From: an uncultured Pseudoxanthomonas sp.
GTDB taxonomy: Bacteria > Pseudomonadota > Gammaproteobacteria > Xanthomonadales > Xanthomonadaceae
DNA: 64,000 nucleotides
Direction of reading: 5' to 3'
NCBI GenBank assembly: GCA_946479745.1
Contig: CAMLGZ010000001.1
Location: 62,001-126,000 of the forward strand
The notes beneath the pieces are model-generated. The model searched no databases. It was not told where the DNA came from and worked only from the letters and a program-made list of their open reading frames with translations. Positions 25,700 through 33,975 of this stretch are shown here, one piece after another. Every line of letters begins with the position of its first letter. Position 1 is the stretch's first letter. The position numbers and the translations under genes were made by a program.

Positions 25700-26623
25700 C
25701 TATTCGTTGTAACCGAATGCCTTCAGGGCGGCCGCATCGCCCGACCAGCCTTCGCGCACGCGCACCCAGGTTTCCAGAAAAACCTTCGCATCGAACATGC
25801 GTTCCATCTGCAAGCGCGCCTTGCTGCCGATTTCCTTGAGCCGCGCACCGCCCTTGCCGATGACGATGGATTTCTGGCTTTCGCGCTCGACCCAGACCAC
25901 CGCGCCGATGCGCAGCAAGCCTTCTTCTTCCGCGAAACGCTCGATTTCCACGGTGGTGGCGTACGGCAGTTCGTTGCCCAGTTGCCGCATCAGCTGTTCG
26001 CGCAGCAGCTCGCCGGCCATGAACCGCTGGCTGCGGTCGGTGATTTCGTCTTCGCCGAACATCGGCGGCGCCTCCGGCAGCAGGGCAAGCATGTCGCGTA
26101 CCAGCTGCTCCAGGCCATTGCGCTTGAGCGCGGAGATCAAGTGCACGCTGGCGAACGTGCGGCCCTCGGTCACCTTGCCCAGGAAGGGCAGCAGTTCGGC
26201 TTTGATCTTGATCTGGTCGACCTTGTTGACCACCAGCATCACCGGGATGCCGGTGTCGCTGAGCACGTTGTAGGCCAGGGTGTCGGCCTCATCCCAGCGT
26301 CCGGCTTCGATGACCAGTACGGCGGCATCGACGTCTTCCAGCGCGCCGCGCGCGGCGCGGTTCATCACCTTGCTCATCGCCGAAGCGGAGAACTTGCCTT
26401 CCTGCTTGTGCAGGCCGGGCGTATCCACCAGCGCGATCTGGCCTTCCGGGAAAGTGGCGATGCCCAGCAAACGGTGGCGCGTGGTTTGCGGCCGGTTGGA
26501 AACGATGCTGACCTTGGAACCGACCAGCGCATTGGTGAGCGTGGACTTGCCCACGTTGGGCCGGCCGATGACGGCGATGCTGCCGCTGCGGTGGCCGTCT
26601 TTGCCAGGGGTGGGTGCGTTCAC
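25700..26623 (-). CDS. era: GTPase Era
   Basis: 307 residues. G motifs: [12 protein letters not shown] (G1), DTPG (G3), NKVD (G4). The C-terminal KH domain carries [15 protein letters not shown], which binds the 3' end of 16S rRNA. Era assists 30S assembly and couples growth to the cell cycle. The start is a GTG at 26623 that overlaps the RNase III stop (GTGA), the usual rnc-era coupling; longer upstream readings fall inside rnc. The first roughly 15 residues before the GTPase domain ([14 protein letters not shown]) are polar and poorly conserved in the family. Confidence 0.97.
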   Translation of the reverse strand: MNAPTPGKDGHRSGSIAVIGRPNVGKSTLTNALVGSKVSIVSNRPQTTRHRLLGIATFPEGQIALVDTPGLHKQEGKFSASAMSKVMNRAARGALEDVDAAVLVIEAGRWDEADTLAYNVLSDTGIPVMLVVNKVDQIKIKAELLPFLGKVTEGRTFASVHLISALKRNGLEQLVRDMLALLPEAPPMFGEDEITDRSQRFMAGELLREQLMRQLGNELPYATTVEIERFAEEEGLLRIGAVVWVERESQKSIVIGKGGARLKEIGSKARLQMERMFDAKVFLETWVRVREGWSGDAAALKAFGYNE

Positions 26624-27306
26624 GTGGAGATATCCAGTTTTTCCAGCAGGGCCGCCGCCGCGGCCTGTTCGGCATTGCGGCGCGAGCTGCCCTCGCCCTC
26701 GGCGGTCAGGGTGGGATCGATGATGGTGCAGCTGACGTTGAAGGTCTTGGCGTGATCGTCGCCGCTTTCGGAAACCAGCTCGTAGGACGGCAGCGGCCGC
26801 TGGCGGGCCTGCAGCCATTCCTGCAGACGCGTTTTAGCGTCCTTGCCCGGTTTGCCCACCGGCAACGCCGCCAGGGATTCCTCGAACCACGGCAGCACGG
26901 CAACGCGGCAGGCTTCGAACCCGGAGTCCAGGTAGATCGCCGCCACCACTGCTTCCAGCGCATCGGCCAGGATCGAGTCGCGGCGATGGCCGCCGGATTT
27001 CATTTCGCCCGGCCCCATGGTCAGACGGGCACCCAGTTCCAGGCGCCGCGCGATGGTGGCCAGCGAGGCTTCGCGCACCAGTTCGGCGCGGGCGCGGGTC
27101 AAGGCGCCTTCGTCGGCCTTGGGCCAGCGCTGGAACAGCACTTCGGCGACCAGCAAGTTGACGATGCCGTCGCCCAGGAACTCCAGGCGCTCGTTATGCG
27201 GGGCGCCGGCGCTGCGATGGGTCAGGGCCTGCTGCAGCAGGCCCGGGTCCGCGAAACGGTGGCTGTCCAGCTCACCGTGACGGAATTTCAGATCAATCGG
27301 TGCCAC
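26620..27306 (-). CDS. rnc: Ribonuclease III
   Basis: 228 residues. The signature [18 protein letters not shown] contains the catalytic acidic residues (it reads DGIVN where most enzymes have DSVL or DAVL), and the second acidic cluster is [17 protein letters not shown]. The C-terminal double-stranded RNA-binding domain runs from [20 protein letters not shown] to [13 protein letters not shown]. It processes rRNA precursors and structured mRNAs. Starts with GTG at 27306, overlapping the end of the DUF4845 gene by 14 bases, and its stop overlaps the era start. Strong translational coupling is therefore likely through DUF4845-rnc-era. Confidence 0.96.
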   Translation of the reverse strand: MAPIDLKFRHGELDSHRFADPGLLQQALTHRSAGAPHNERLEFLGDGIVNLLVAEVLFQRWPKADEGALTRARAELVREASLATIARRLELGARLTMGPGEMKSGGHRRDSILADALEAVVAAIYLDSGFEACRVAVLPWFEESLAALPVGKPGKDAKTRLQEWLQARQRPLPSYELVSESGDDHAKTFNVSCTIIDPTLTAEGEGSSRRNAEQAAAAALLEKLDIST

Positions 27307-27706
27307 CGTGACGGGTCAGGTCCTGCGAAATGTCGAACACGCCCACTACATCCAGGTTGCCGACCAGCGGACGACGGATCTCGTAATTGATCTTCATGTT
27401 CCAGCCGTTGTCGATCCGCTCGATCTTCACGTTCTCCGCTTTCACGTTTTCGGAGTAGTTGATGTACAGGCGGCGGAAGAACAGGTCCTCTATCTTGGAG
27501 GGATCCATATCGCCGATACCCGGCTCCGAAGCCAACCCCTTGGCCGCGGTGCGTACCGAGTAGTACTCCTGGTACATCGGAAACAGCTTCATGCCGATAT
27601 ACGCGGCGAAACCGACCACCGCCAGCACAACGAGGAAACTCATCAGCGTCAGGCCGCCCTGCTTGCCCTTCATCTGCGGACTGCCGATTTTCAGCTTGCG
27701 ATTCAT
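27293..27706 (-). CDS. DUF4845 membrane protein
   Basis: 137 residues. The start [20 protein letters not shown] is followed by a pilin-like N-terminal hydrophobic helix ([20 protein letters not shown]) and a periplasmic domain with [17 protein letters not shown], matching DUF4845 proteins that are nearly always encoded between lepB and rnc in beta- and gammaproteobacteria. The function is unknown. GQGGLTL before the helix recalls type IV pilin leaders, but the FTLIE glutamate is missing, so it is probably an anchored protein and not a pilin. ATG at 27706 is the natural start. Confidence 0.88.
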   Translation of the reverse strand: MNRKLKIGSPQMKGKQGGLTLMSFLVVLAVVGFAAYIGMKLFPMYQEYYSVRTAAKGLASEPGIGDMDPSKIEDLFFRRLYINYSENVKAENVKIERIDNGWNMKINYEIRRPLVGNLDVVGVFDISQDLTRHGGTD

Positions 27707-27735
27707 ATGCCTTATCCCCGGGTCAGACAACTTGG

Positions 27736-28563
27736 TTATTGGATCTTGGTTCCGATTCTGGACGCATCGAAACTCCCCTTGCAGAACCAGCCTTCACAAT
27801 TCAGCCAGATCAGGAACGCCTTGCCGCGCAAGTCCTTCTCCGGCAGGAAGTTGTGGTTGGGTATCGGTGAACCGTCCTTCGGGCTGATCTCCGGCCAAAG
27901 GCGGCCGTCCTCGCTATTATCACGATTGTCGCCCATCACGAAATAGTACCCGGCCGGCACTTCCCACTCTCCGGCACCCACCAGGTTGTCCAGCCCTTCG
28001 AGCACCTTGTGGGGACGGCCCGGCAGATCCTCTTCCAGCAACGCCGCGCTGTCGGTGCCCTGGGCCACGCCGCGCCCGGTATAGGTCCCCAGCATCTTGT
28101 AGGTCATGGCCTGGCCGTTCACGGTCAGGGTGTTGCCCTGGAAGGAGATGCGGTCGCCCGGCAGCCCGATCACGCGCTTGATCCAGTTGTTCTCCGGGTC
28201 GTGCGGCGGCTTGAACACCACCACGTCGCCGCGCTTGGGCTCGCCGACGGAAATGAACTTCTTGTTGTTGATCGGCAAACGCAGGCCGTAGGCGAACTTG
28301 TTGACCAGGATGAAATCGCCGATCAGCAGGTTGGGCATCATCGAAGCCGACGGAATCTTGTAGGGCTCGGCGATGAAGCTGCGCAGGATCAGCACGATGG
28401 CCAGCACCGGGAAGAACGCGCGCGAGTAGTCGACCAGCACCGGCTCGTCGTCCAGCAGGCCGCTGCGCGCGGCACGGCGCTTGGCCAGAAACAGCTTGTC
28501 CAGCAGCCAGATGAAGCCGGTCAGCAGGGTGAGCACTACCAGGATTGTTTCGAACCAGACCAT
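27736..28563 (-). CDS. lepB: Signal peptidase I
   Basis: 275 residues. Two N-terminal membrane segments lie around residues 5-22 and 50-65. The catalytic serine box is PSASMMPNLLIGDFILV, box C is PKRGDVVVFKPP with NNWIKRVIGLPGD, the general-base lysine lies in the KRVIGLPGD motif, and box E is GDNRDNSEDGR. It removes signal peptides from exported preproteins at the periplasmic face of the inner membrane. It follows lepA on the same strand with a repeat-bearing gap and is followed by DUF4845, rnc and era. ATG at 28563 fits the family start. Confidence 0.96.
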   Translation of the reverse strand: MVWFETILVVLTLLTGFIWLLDKLFLAKRRAARSGLLDDEPVLVDYSRAFFPVLAIVLILRSFIAEPYKIPSASMMPNLLIGDFILVNKFAYGLRLPINNKKFISVGEPKRGDVVVFKPPHDPENNWIKRVIGLPGDRISFQGNTLTVNGQAMTYKMLGTYTGRGVAQGTDSAALLEEDLPGRPHKVLEGLDNLVGAGEWEVPAGYYFVMGDNRDNSEDGRLWPEISPKDGSPIPNHNFLPEKDLRGKAFLIWLNCEGWFCKGSFDASRIGTKIQ

Positions 28564-28577
28564 TTGATTTCCTTGAA

Positions 28578-28651
28578 ACGTGATTCGTTATTGGTGATTC
28601 GTGATTGGAGAGGGGCTTCTACGAATCACCAATCCCGAATCACTAATCACA
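28578..28651. repeat. Imperfect inverted repeat of GATTCGTGATTGG units
   Basis: The left part (GTGATTCGTTATTGGTGATT and on) and the right part (ACGAATCACCAATCCCGAAT and on) are inverted imperfect copies; each arm holds two or three GATTCG/GATTGG units. It fills the lepA-lepB gap. Exact ends are uncertain. Confidence 0.75.
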
Positions 28652-28652
28652 G

Positions 28653-30461
28653 CTACTTGTTATCCATCTGCAATACGGCCAGGAACGCTTCCTGCGGAAT
28701 CTCCACGCTGCCCACCTGCTTCATGCGCTTCTTGCCTTCCTTCTGCTTTTCCAGAAGCTTCTTCTTGCGGCTGATATCGCCACCATAGCATTTGGCCAGC
28801 ACGTTCTTGCGCATCGCCTTGACCGTGCTGCGGGCGATCACCTGCGCGCCCACGGCGGCCTGGATGGCCACATCGAACATCTGCCGGGGAATCAGTTCGC
28901 GCATCTTCTCGGTCAGTTCCCGACCGCGGCGGTCGGCGTACTGGCGGTGCACGATCAGCGACAGCGCATCGACCTTGTCGCCGTTGATCAGCGTGTCCAC
29001 GCGCACGAACGGACCGGCTTCGAAACGCAGGAAGTGGTAGTCCAGCGAGGCGTAGCCGCGCGACACCGATTTCAGCCGGTCGAAGAAGTCCAGCACCACT
29101 TCGGCCATGGGCAATTCATAGCTGATCTGCACTTGCGAGCCCAGATAGTTGATGCTGATCTGGCGGCCGCGCTTTTCCTCGCACAAGGTGATGACGTTGC
29201 CCACGTAATCGGGCGGGGTCAGCACGTTGGCACGGATGATCGGTTCGCGGATCTCGTCGATCAGGTTGGTCTGCGGCAGCTTGGACGGATTGTCCAGACT
29301 GAGGATGGTGCCGTCGGTCTTCAGCACTTCATAGACCACGGTGGGTGCGGTGCTGATCAGGTTGAGGTCGTATTCGCGTTCAAGGCGCTCCTGCACGATC
29401 TCCATGTGCAGCATGCCCAGGAAGCCGCAGCGGAAACCGAAGCCCATGGCCTCGGAGCTTTCCGGCTCGAAGCGCAGCGCGGCGTCGTTGAGGCGCAGTT
29501 TTTCCAGCGCCTCGCGCAGGTCCGGGTAGTCGTCTGCGTCCACCGGAAACAGGCCGGCGAACACGCGCGGCTGCATTTCCTGGAAACCGGGCAAGGGCTT
29601 GGACGCCGGATCGCTCGCCAGGGTCAGGGTGTCGCCGACCGGCGCGCCGTGCACGTCCTTGATCGAGGCGTTTATCCAGCCTACTTCGCCAGCGCCCAGC
29701 TTCTTGAGCTCTTTGCGCTTGGGAGTGAACACGCCCACCTTGTCGACCAGGTGGGTGCGGCCGGTGGACATGACCAGCATCTTGGTGCCGGGCACGATTT
29801 CGCCCTGCATGACCCGCACCAGCGAGACCACGCCCAGGTAGTTGTCGAACCAGGAGTCGATGATCAACGCCTGCAGCTTGTCGGTATCGCGCGGCACCGG
29901 CGCGGGAATGCGCTTGACGATGGCTTCCAGCACGTCGACGACGTTGAGACCGGTCTTGGCGCTGATGGCCACCGCGTCCTCGGCGTCGATGCCGATCACG
30001 GCCTCGATCTCGGCCTTCACCTTCTCGATGTCGGCGGTGGGCAGGTCGATCTTGTTGATCACCGGCACCACTTCCAGGCCCTGCTCCACCGCGGTGTAGC
30101 AGTTGGCCACGGATTGGGCTTCCACGCCCTGGGCGGCGTCGACCACCAGCAGCGCGCCCTCGCAGGCGGCCAGCGAGCGGCTGACTTCATAGCTGAAGTC
30201 CACGTGGCCGGGGGTGTCGATGAAGTTGAGCTGGTAGGTCACCCCGTCCTTGGCCGTATACGGCAGGGACACGGACTGGGCCTTGATGGTGATGCCGCGT
30301 TCGCGCTCGATCGGGTTGGAGTCGAGTACCTGCGCCTCCATCTCCCGGGCCTCCAGACCGCCGCAAAGCTGGATGATGCGGTCGGCCAGGGTGGATTTGC
30401 CGTGGTCGACGTGCGCGATGATTGAAAAGTTGCGGATATTCCGCATGGAATCAGGCTGCAT
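28653..30461 (-). CDS. lepA: Elongation factor 4 (LepA)
   Basis: About 602 residues. G1 [13 protein letters not shown], switch/G2 [12 protein letters not shown]3 [13 protein letters not shown]4 NKIDLP. The C-terminal LepA-specific domain includes [17 protein letters not shown]. It is a ribosomal GTPase that back-translocates or helps initiate and assemble ribosomes under stress. ATG at 30461 ([12 protein letters not shown]) or 30446 (MRNIRNF) may be the start. The long frame to 30563 has no support. First gene of the lepA-lepB-rnc-era run; mucD of the rpoE operon ends upstream at 30574. Confidence 0.96.
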   Translation of the reverse strand: MQPDSMRNIRNFSIIAHVDHGKSTLADRIIQLCGGLEAREMEAQVLDSNPIERERGITIKAQSVSLPYTAKDGVTYQLNFIDTPGHVDFSYEVSRSLAACEGALLVVDAAQGVEAQSVANCYTAVEQGLEVVPVINKIDLPTADIEKVKAEIEAVIGIDAEDAVAISAKTGLNVVDVLEAIVKRIPAPVPRDTDKLQALIIDSWFDNYLGVVSLVRVMQGEIVPGTKMLVMSTGRTHLVDKVGVFTPKRKELKKLGAGEVGWINASIKDVHGAPVGDTLTLASDPASKPLPGFQEMQPRVFAGLFPVDADDYPDLREALEKLRLNDAALRFEPESSEAMGFGFRCGFLGMLHMEIVQERLEREYDLNLISTAPTVVYEVLKTDGTILSLDNPSKLPQTNLIDEIREPIIRANVLTPPDYVGNVITLCEEKRGRQISINYLGSQVQISYELPMAEVVLDFFDRLKSVSRGYASLDYHFLRFEAGPFVRVDTLINGDKVDALSLIVHRQYADRRGRELTEKMRELIPRQMFDVAIQAAVGAQVIARSTVKAMRKNVLAKCYGGDISRKKKLLEKQKEGKKRMKQVGSVEIPQEAFLAVLQMDNK

Positions 30462-30573
30462 GGGTGCGGCCGCGAGGGCCGTCAGGAAGAATAACGGGGC
30501 ATTATCGCACGGCAGCAGACCGCAGGCCGCCGTGCCCTCAGCACAGCGGCCCTTTTTGTACACCTAGGCTGAC

Positions 30574-32109
30574 TCAGTCGTCCTTACCTGCGGTGACAGC
30601 CACGAAGGCGGTACCCCCACGCGGACTGCGAACCAGCAGCATGATCACGTCGCCGGCCTTGATCCCCCGTATTTCCTGGTTGAATGCCGCCACGCTACCT
30701 ACCGGCCGGCGCGCTACCTGGAGAATCACGATTCCCGGTGCCAGACCGGCTTCGGTGGCCGACTGGCCTTCAACACGGGTAATGCGGACACCCTCTCCTG
30801 CCTTAAGGCCCAGTTGCCTGCGTGTTGCCGCATCCAGCTCGCCCACGGAGATACCCAGAAGGGCCGATTCGCCCGGCACAGTGGAATTGGACTCAGGTGC
30901 GGGCAGTTCCCCACCGGGGCCGGCCAGCGGCGCTCCTTCTTCCAAGACGGAAAGAGTAACCACGACATCACGCGGCTTGCCGTCGCGCAGGATGCCGAGC
31001 GTCACCTTGGAACCGGGCGCCATGGCGCCGATCCTGGGAGGCAGGTCGCTCGAAGTCGCGATCTCGTTGCCGTTGACCGAGCGAATGATGTCGCCCGCCT
31101 CCAAACCGGCTTTCTCTGCGGCGCTGCCGTCGAGCACTTCGTTGATCAGGGCTCCTCGCGTATCCGGAGCCTTGGACGCAGCCGCCAAGTCGGCCGTAAG
31201 CACGCCAACCTGCACGCCAAGTTGTCCACGGCTCACCTTGCCGGTCTTCTTCAGCTGTTCGACCGCGCTCATCGCCAAGTCGATCGGGATGGCGAAGCTG
31301 ATGCCCATGTAGCCACCGGATGCCGAAAAAATCTGGGAGTTGATGCCGACCACTTCGCCGCGCGTATTGAGCAGTGGACCACCGGAATTACCCTGATTGA
31401 TGGCGACATCGGTCTGGATGAAGGGAACATAGCGCTGCTCGGCGTACGGATTGCTGCGACCGGTGGCACTCACAATGCCCGCGGTGACCGAATGATCCAG
31501 GCCGAACGGCGAGCCAATAGCCACGACCCACTGTCCGGGTTTGAGCGAATTGGAATCGCCCAGCCGGATCGAAGGCAGGCCCTTGGCCTCGATCTTGAGC
31601 AATGCCACGTCGTACTGCTGGTCGCTGCCGATGACCTTGGCGACCAATTCGCGGCGATCGGAGAGCTTTACCGTGACGCTATCGGCACCATCAACCACAT
31701 GATGGTTGGTCAGCACATAACCATCCGGCGAAATGATGAAGCCGCTGCCCATCGAGGTGCCACGGCGCTGCGGCTGTTGCGGTCCTTGTGGCCCACCGGG
31801 CATGCCCGGGCCGAAGAAACGGCGGAATATTTCCGGAATGTCCTCCTCGTCGGGCACCTGCTGTTCGCGCGACACCTGGCGCGCACCGACCTTGGCTTCG
31901 ATATTCACCACGCCCGGCCCCACCTGCTCGACCAGCTGGGTGAAATCCGGAAGTCCGGTAACGATCTGCGGGGCGCTGCTCTGCGCAATGGAGCTGACCG
32001 CAGCTGGGGCGGCGCCTTGCGCTGCGGCGCTCGGCTGCTGGGCGCAAGCGGCCAGCGGAGTAGTCAGGACCAACAGGCCGAACAAGCTATTACGGACACT
32101 GGAATTCAT
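30574..32109 (-). CDS. mucD: Periplasmic serine protease/chaperone MucD (DegP-like)
   Basis: About 511 residues. Catalytic histidine in LTNHHVVDGAD, aspartate in YDVALLKIE, serine in INQGNSGGPLLNTRGEV. Two PDZ domains follow, at about residues 280-370 and 400-500. The N-terminal leader (SLFGLLVLTTPLAACAQQPS) has a lipobox-like LAAC, so it may be lipid-anchored and not free. It degrades or refolds damaged envelope proteins and, as MucD, feeds back on RpoE activity. Third gene of rpoE-rseA-mucD, 106 bases after rseA. ATG at 32109 or 32118. No rseB lies between, as in other xanthomonads. Confidence 0.93.
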   Translation of the reverse strand: MNSSVRNSLFGLLVLTTPLAACAQQPSAAAQGAAPAAVSSIAQSSAPQIVTGLPDFTQLVEQVGPGVVNIEAKVGARQVSREQQVPDEEDIPEIFRRFFGPGMPGGPQGPQQPQRRGTSMGSGFIISPDGYVLTNHHVVDGADSVTVKLSDRRELVAKVIGSDQQYDVALLKIEAKGLPSIRLGDSNSLKPGQWVVAIGSPFGLDHSVTAGIVSATGRSNPYAEQRYVPFIQTDVAINQGNSGGPLLNTRGEVVGINSQIFSASGGYMGISFAIPIDLAMSAVEQLKKTGKVSRGQLGVQVGVLTADLAAASKAPDTRGALINEVLDGSAAEKAGLEAGDIIRSVNGNEIATSSDLPPRIGAMAPGSKVTLGILRDGKPRDVVVTLSVLEEGAPLAGPGGELPAPESNSTVPGESALLGISVGELDAATRRQLGLKAGEGVRITRVEGQSATEAGLAPGIVILQVARRPVGSVAAFNQEIRGIKAGDVIMLLVRSPRGGTAFVAVTAGKDD

Positions 32110-32215
32110 CGAACGCATGCCTCGACAGGTATGGGTTGGTTGGGTGGAATCTTGGACCGGCGTTGCATCCGCTCGCAGTGCCGTCTACTCGGCGGCTGAG
32201 GCCGGCAATCGTATT

Positions 32216-33103
32216 TCAGCGATCGCGCGGTGCGGTTGTTTCTTCGGGCGGCGCGATCGGCGGATTGACCGGCAAACGAGGCTCGAAGGGGTAGAACGTC
32301 TGCGCAGCGCGGTCGGTCGAATAGTCGGCATTGAACGCGCCGCTGCCGGAGGAATACTGCGGCAGCACCGCGCGCGGCCACGGGCGGGCCGTGGGTGCGC
32401 TGATCTGCACCACGCTTGAGAATGGATCGCGTGGATCGCCGTTGTTGATGCCAGTGCCGACAGGCGCCCTGGTCAGAGTGTTGATCGCGGGCGGCACCGC
32501 AGCCGACGAAGCCACCGCCCGGTCCTGCTGCGCATTACGCACAGCAGCGGCGTTGCGGGCAGTCTGCTGGTTACGGGTCGCGCTGCGCCGCGCATCGTTC
32601 TGCCGGCGGGGAACACTGGCGACCGCGACACTGGCCGCGGTAACGGTAGCCGCTGTCTGCAGCGCAGGCTCCGGCGAAGCCGTAGAGGACGCGGCAGCCG
32701 GCGATTGATTGGCTACCGCGGGAGTCGCCTGCGAAGGGGCTTCGTCCGGAACCTGTTGGCGCACCATGAACAGCGCGATGGCCGCTACGGAAGCCGCCAG
32801 CGCACCACCGCCCCATTTGGCGAGGTTGCTGCGGGTCCGTAGAGAAGTGGCGTTTGCTGCGGAGCCCGCGGGCTCGGCCGCTATCGCCAAAGCGATACGG
32901 TCGGCGAAACCGGCAGGGGCCGGAGCCTGCGCTTGTCCGCGCAGGGCATCGCCGCACAGTTGCCAGCGTTCCCAGCAACCGGTCAGTTCGGTGTCGTGTT
33001 CCATCCGGCGCAGCAGGAAGCGCGCCTGGTCGGGCGGCAGATCGCCGTCCATCAGAGCGGAGAGCTGCTGGAAATAATGGTTGTCTATCTTGTCGGTAGT
33101 CAT
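32216..33103 (-). CDS. rseA: Sigma-E negative regulator RseA-like
   Basis: 295 residues. The N-terminal cytosolic domain (YFQQLSALMDGDLPPDQARF and LTGCWERWQLCGDALRG) matches the RseA sigma-binding domain. One membrane segment follows (LAASVAAIALFMV, about 100-120), then a long Ala/Thr/Ser/Pro-rich periplasmic part that I cannot assign. It should hold RpoE at the membrane until regulated proteolysis by DegS/RseP-type proteases. ATG overlaps the rpoE stop (ATGA at 33103-33100). It is longer than E. coli RseA (216 residues) because of the periplasmic tail. Confidence 0.9.
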   Translation of the reverse strand: MTTDKIDNHYFQQLSALMDGDLPPDQARFLLRRMEHDTELTGCWERWQLCGDALRGQAQAPAPAGFADRIALAIAAEPAGSAANATSLRTRSNLAKWGGGALAASVAAIALFMVRQQVPDEAPSQATPAVANQSPAAASSTASPEPALQTAATVTAASVAVASVPRRQNDARRSATRNQQTARNAAAVRNAQQDRAVASSAAVPPAINTLTRAPVGTGINNGDPRDPFSSVVQISAPTARPWPRAVLPQYSSGSGAFNADYSTDRAAQTFYPFEPRLPVNPPIAPPEETTAPRDR

Positions 33104-33744
33104 GAGCGGGCACGCTCCCGGGTGGCGCTTTCGGAATCGACCAGAGGCCGGAGTTCGGCATCGATGGCCTCACGTGCACGGAAAATGCGCGAGCGCACCG
33201 TGCCGATGGGGCAATCCATCTTCTGCGCGATCTCTTCGTAACTCAGTCCTTCCACTTCGCGCAAGGTTATGGCGGTACGCAGTTCTTCCGGCAACGCGTC
33301 CACCGCCTTCATCACCGTGCGCTCCAGTTCCTGGCGCATGAGCTCCCGCTCCGGCGTGTCGGTGTCGCGCAAGCGGCTGCCGGTGTCGTACTGCTCGGCA
33401 TCGCTGGCGTCGACATCGTCGGTCGGCGGGCGGCGGTTATGGGCGACGAGATGGTTCTTGGCTGTATTCACGGCGATCCGGTGTAACCACGTATAGAACT
33501 GCGCATCGCCGCGGAAATTCCCCATCGCGCGATAGGCGCGCATGAAGGTGTCCTGGGCGACGTCCTGGCACTCGCTCCAGTCATGGATGTAGCGTCCGAT
33601 CAGGGCGACTATCCGGTGCTGGTACTTGCGCACCAGCAAATCGAACGCCGCACTGTCGCCACGCTGGACACGCCTGACCAGCTCGAGGTCCAACTCCTGT
33701 GGTGGAGCACTGTCCTTTGGGGTTTGTGTATCCACATCGGCCAT
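33100..33744 (-). CDS. rpoE: RNA polymerase sigma factor RpoE (AlgU-like)
   Basis: 214 residues. Region 2: FDLLVRKYQHRIVALIGRYI, ECQDVAQDTFMRAYRAMGNF, FYTWLHRIAVNTAKNHL. Region 4: LPEELRTAITLREVEGLSYE with EEIAQKMDCPIGTVRSRIFR. These are the RpoE/AlgU consensus. It directs transcription of envelope-stress genes. ATG at 33744 (MADVDTQ) is preferred over an earlier in-frame start. About 40 bases upstream of the start is a sigma-E-type promoter (33786-33812), so it is likely autoregulated. rseA overlaps the stop and mucD follows. Confidence 0.96.
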   Translation of the reverse strand: MADVDTQTPKDSAPPQELDLELVRRVQRGDSAAFDLLVRKYQHRIVALIGRYIHDWSECQDVAQDTFMRAYRAMGNFRGDAQFYTWLHRIAVNTAKNHLVAHNRRPPTDDVDASDAEQYDTGSRLRDTDTPERELMRQELERTVMKAVDALPEELRTAITLREVEGLSYEEIAQKMDCPIGTVRSRIFRAREAIDAELRPLVDSESATRERARS

Positions 33745-33785
33745 GCCGGGCCGCACTCCTGTCGGCTCGGCTGATGACCGAGCAC

Positions 33786-33812
33786 TGTGACCGCTATTGC
33801 GGAAAAAAGTTC
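33786..33812 (-). promoter_or_regulatory. Candidate sigma-E autoregulatory promoter of rpoE
   Basis: Reading leftward: -35 GAACTT (33812-33807), exactly 16 bases of spacer, then TCACA (33790-33786). This matches the sigma-E type -35 (GGAACTT) and approaches the -10 (TCTGA/TCAAA). Transcription would start near 33780, about 36 bases before the rpoE ATG at 33744. Confidence 0.65.
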
Positions 33813-33975
33813 AGAAGCCCATTCAAAGGGCTTCCTTATCAAGGATTTAACCTTAAACGCCAAGTTCATGCCCATGCCGCCGGTCATGTCCCTTTCAATC
33901 AGTGGGGATTTGACGTGGGTTAAACAACCTCGGGATGATAGTCGTCTTACCCATACGCGAACGGATGGTTTGATC

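Noticed and set aside
28947..30425. 492-codon frame opposite lepA
   Set aside because: lepA is certain from its G motifs; the antisense translation is rich in His/Asp/Gly/Val and resembles nothing known.
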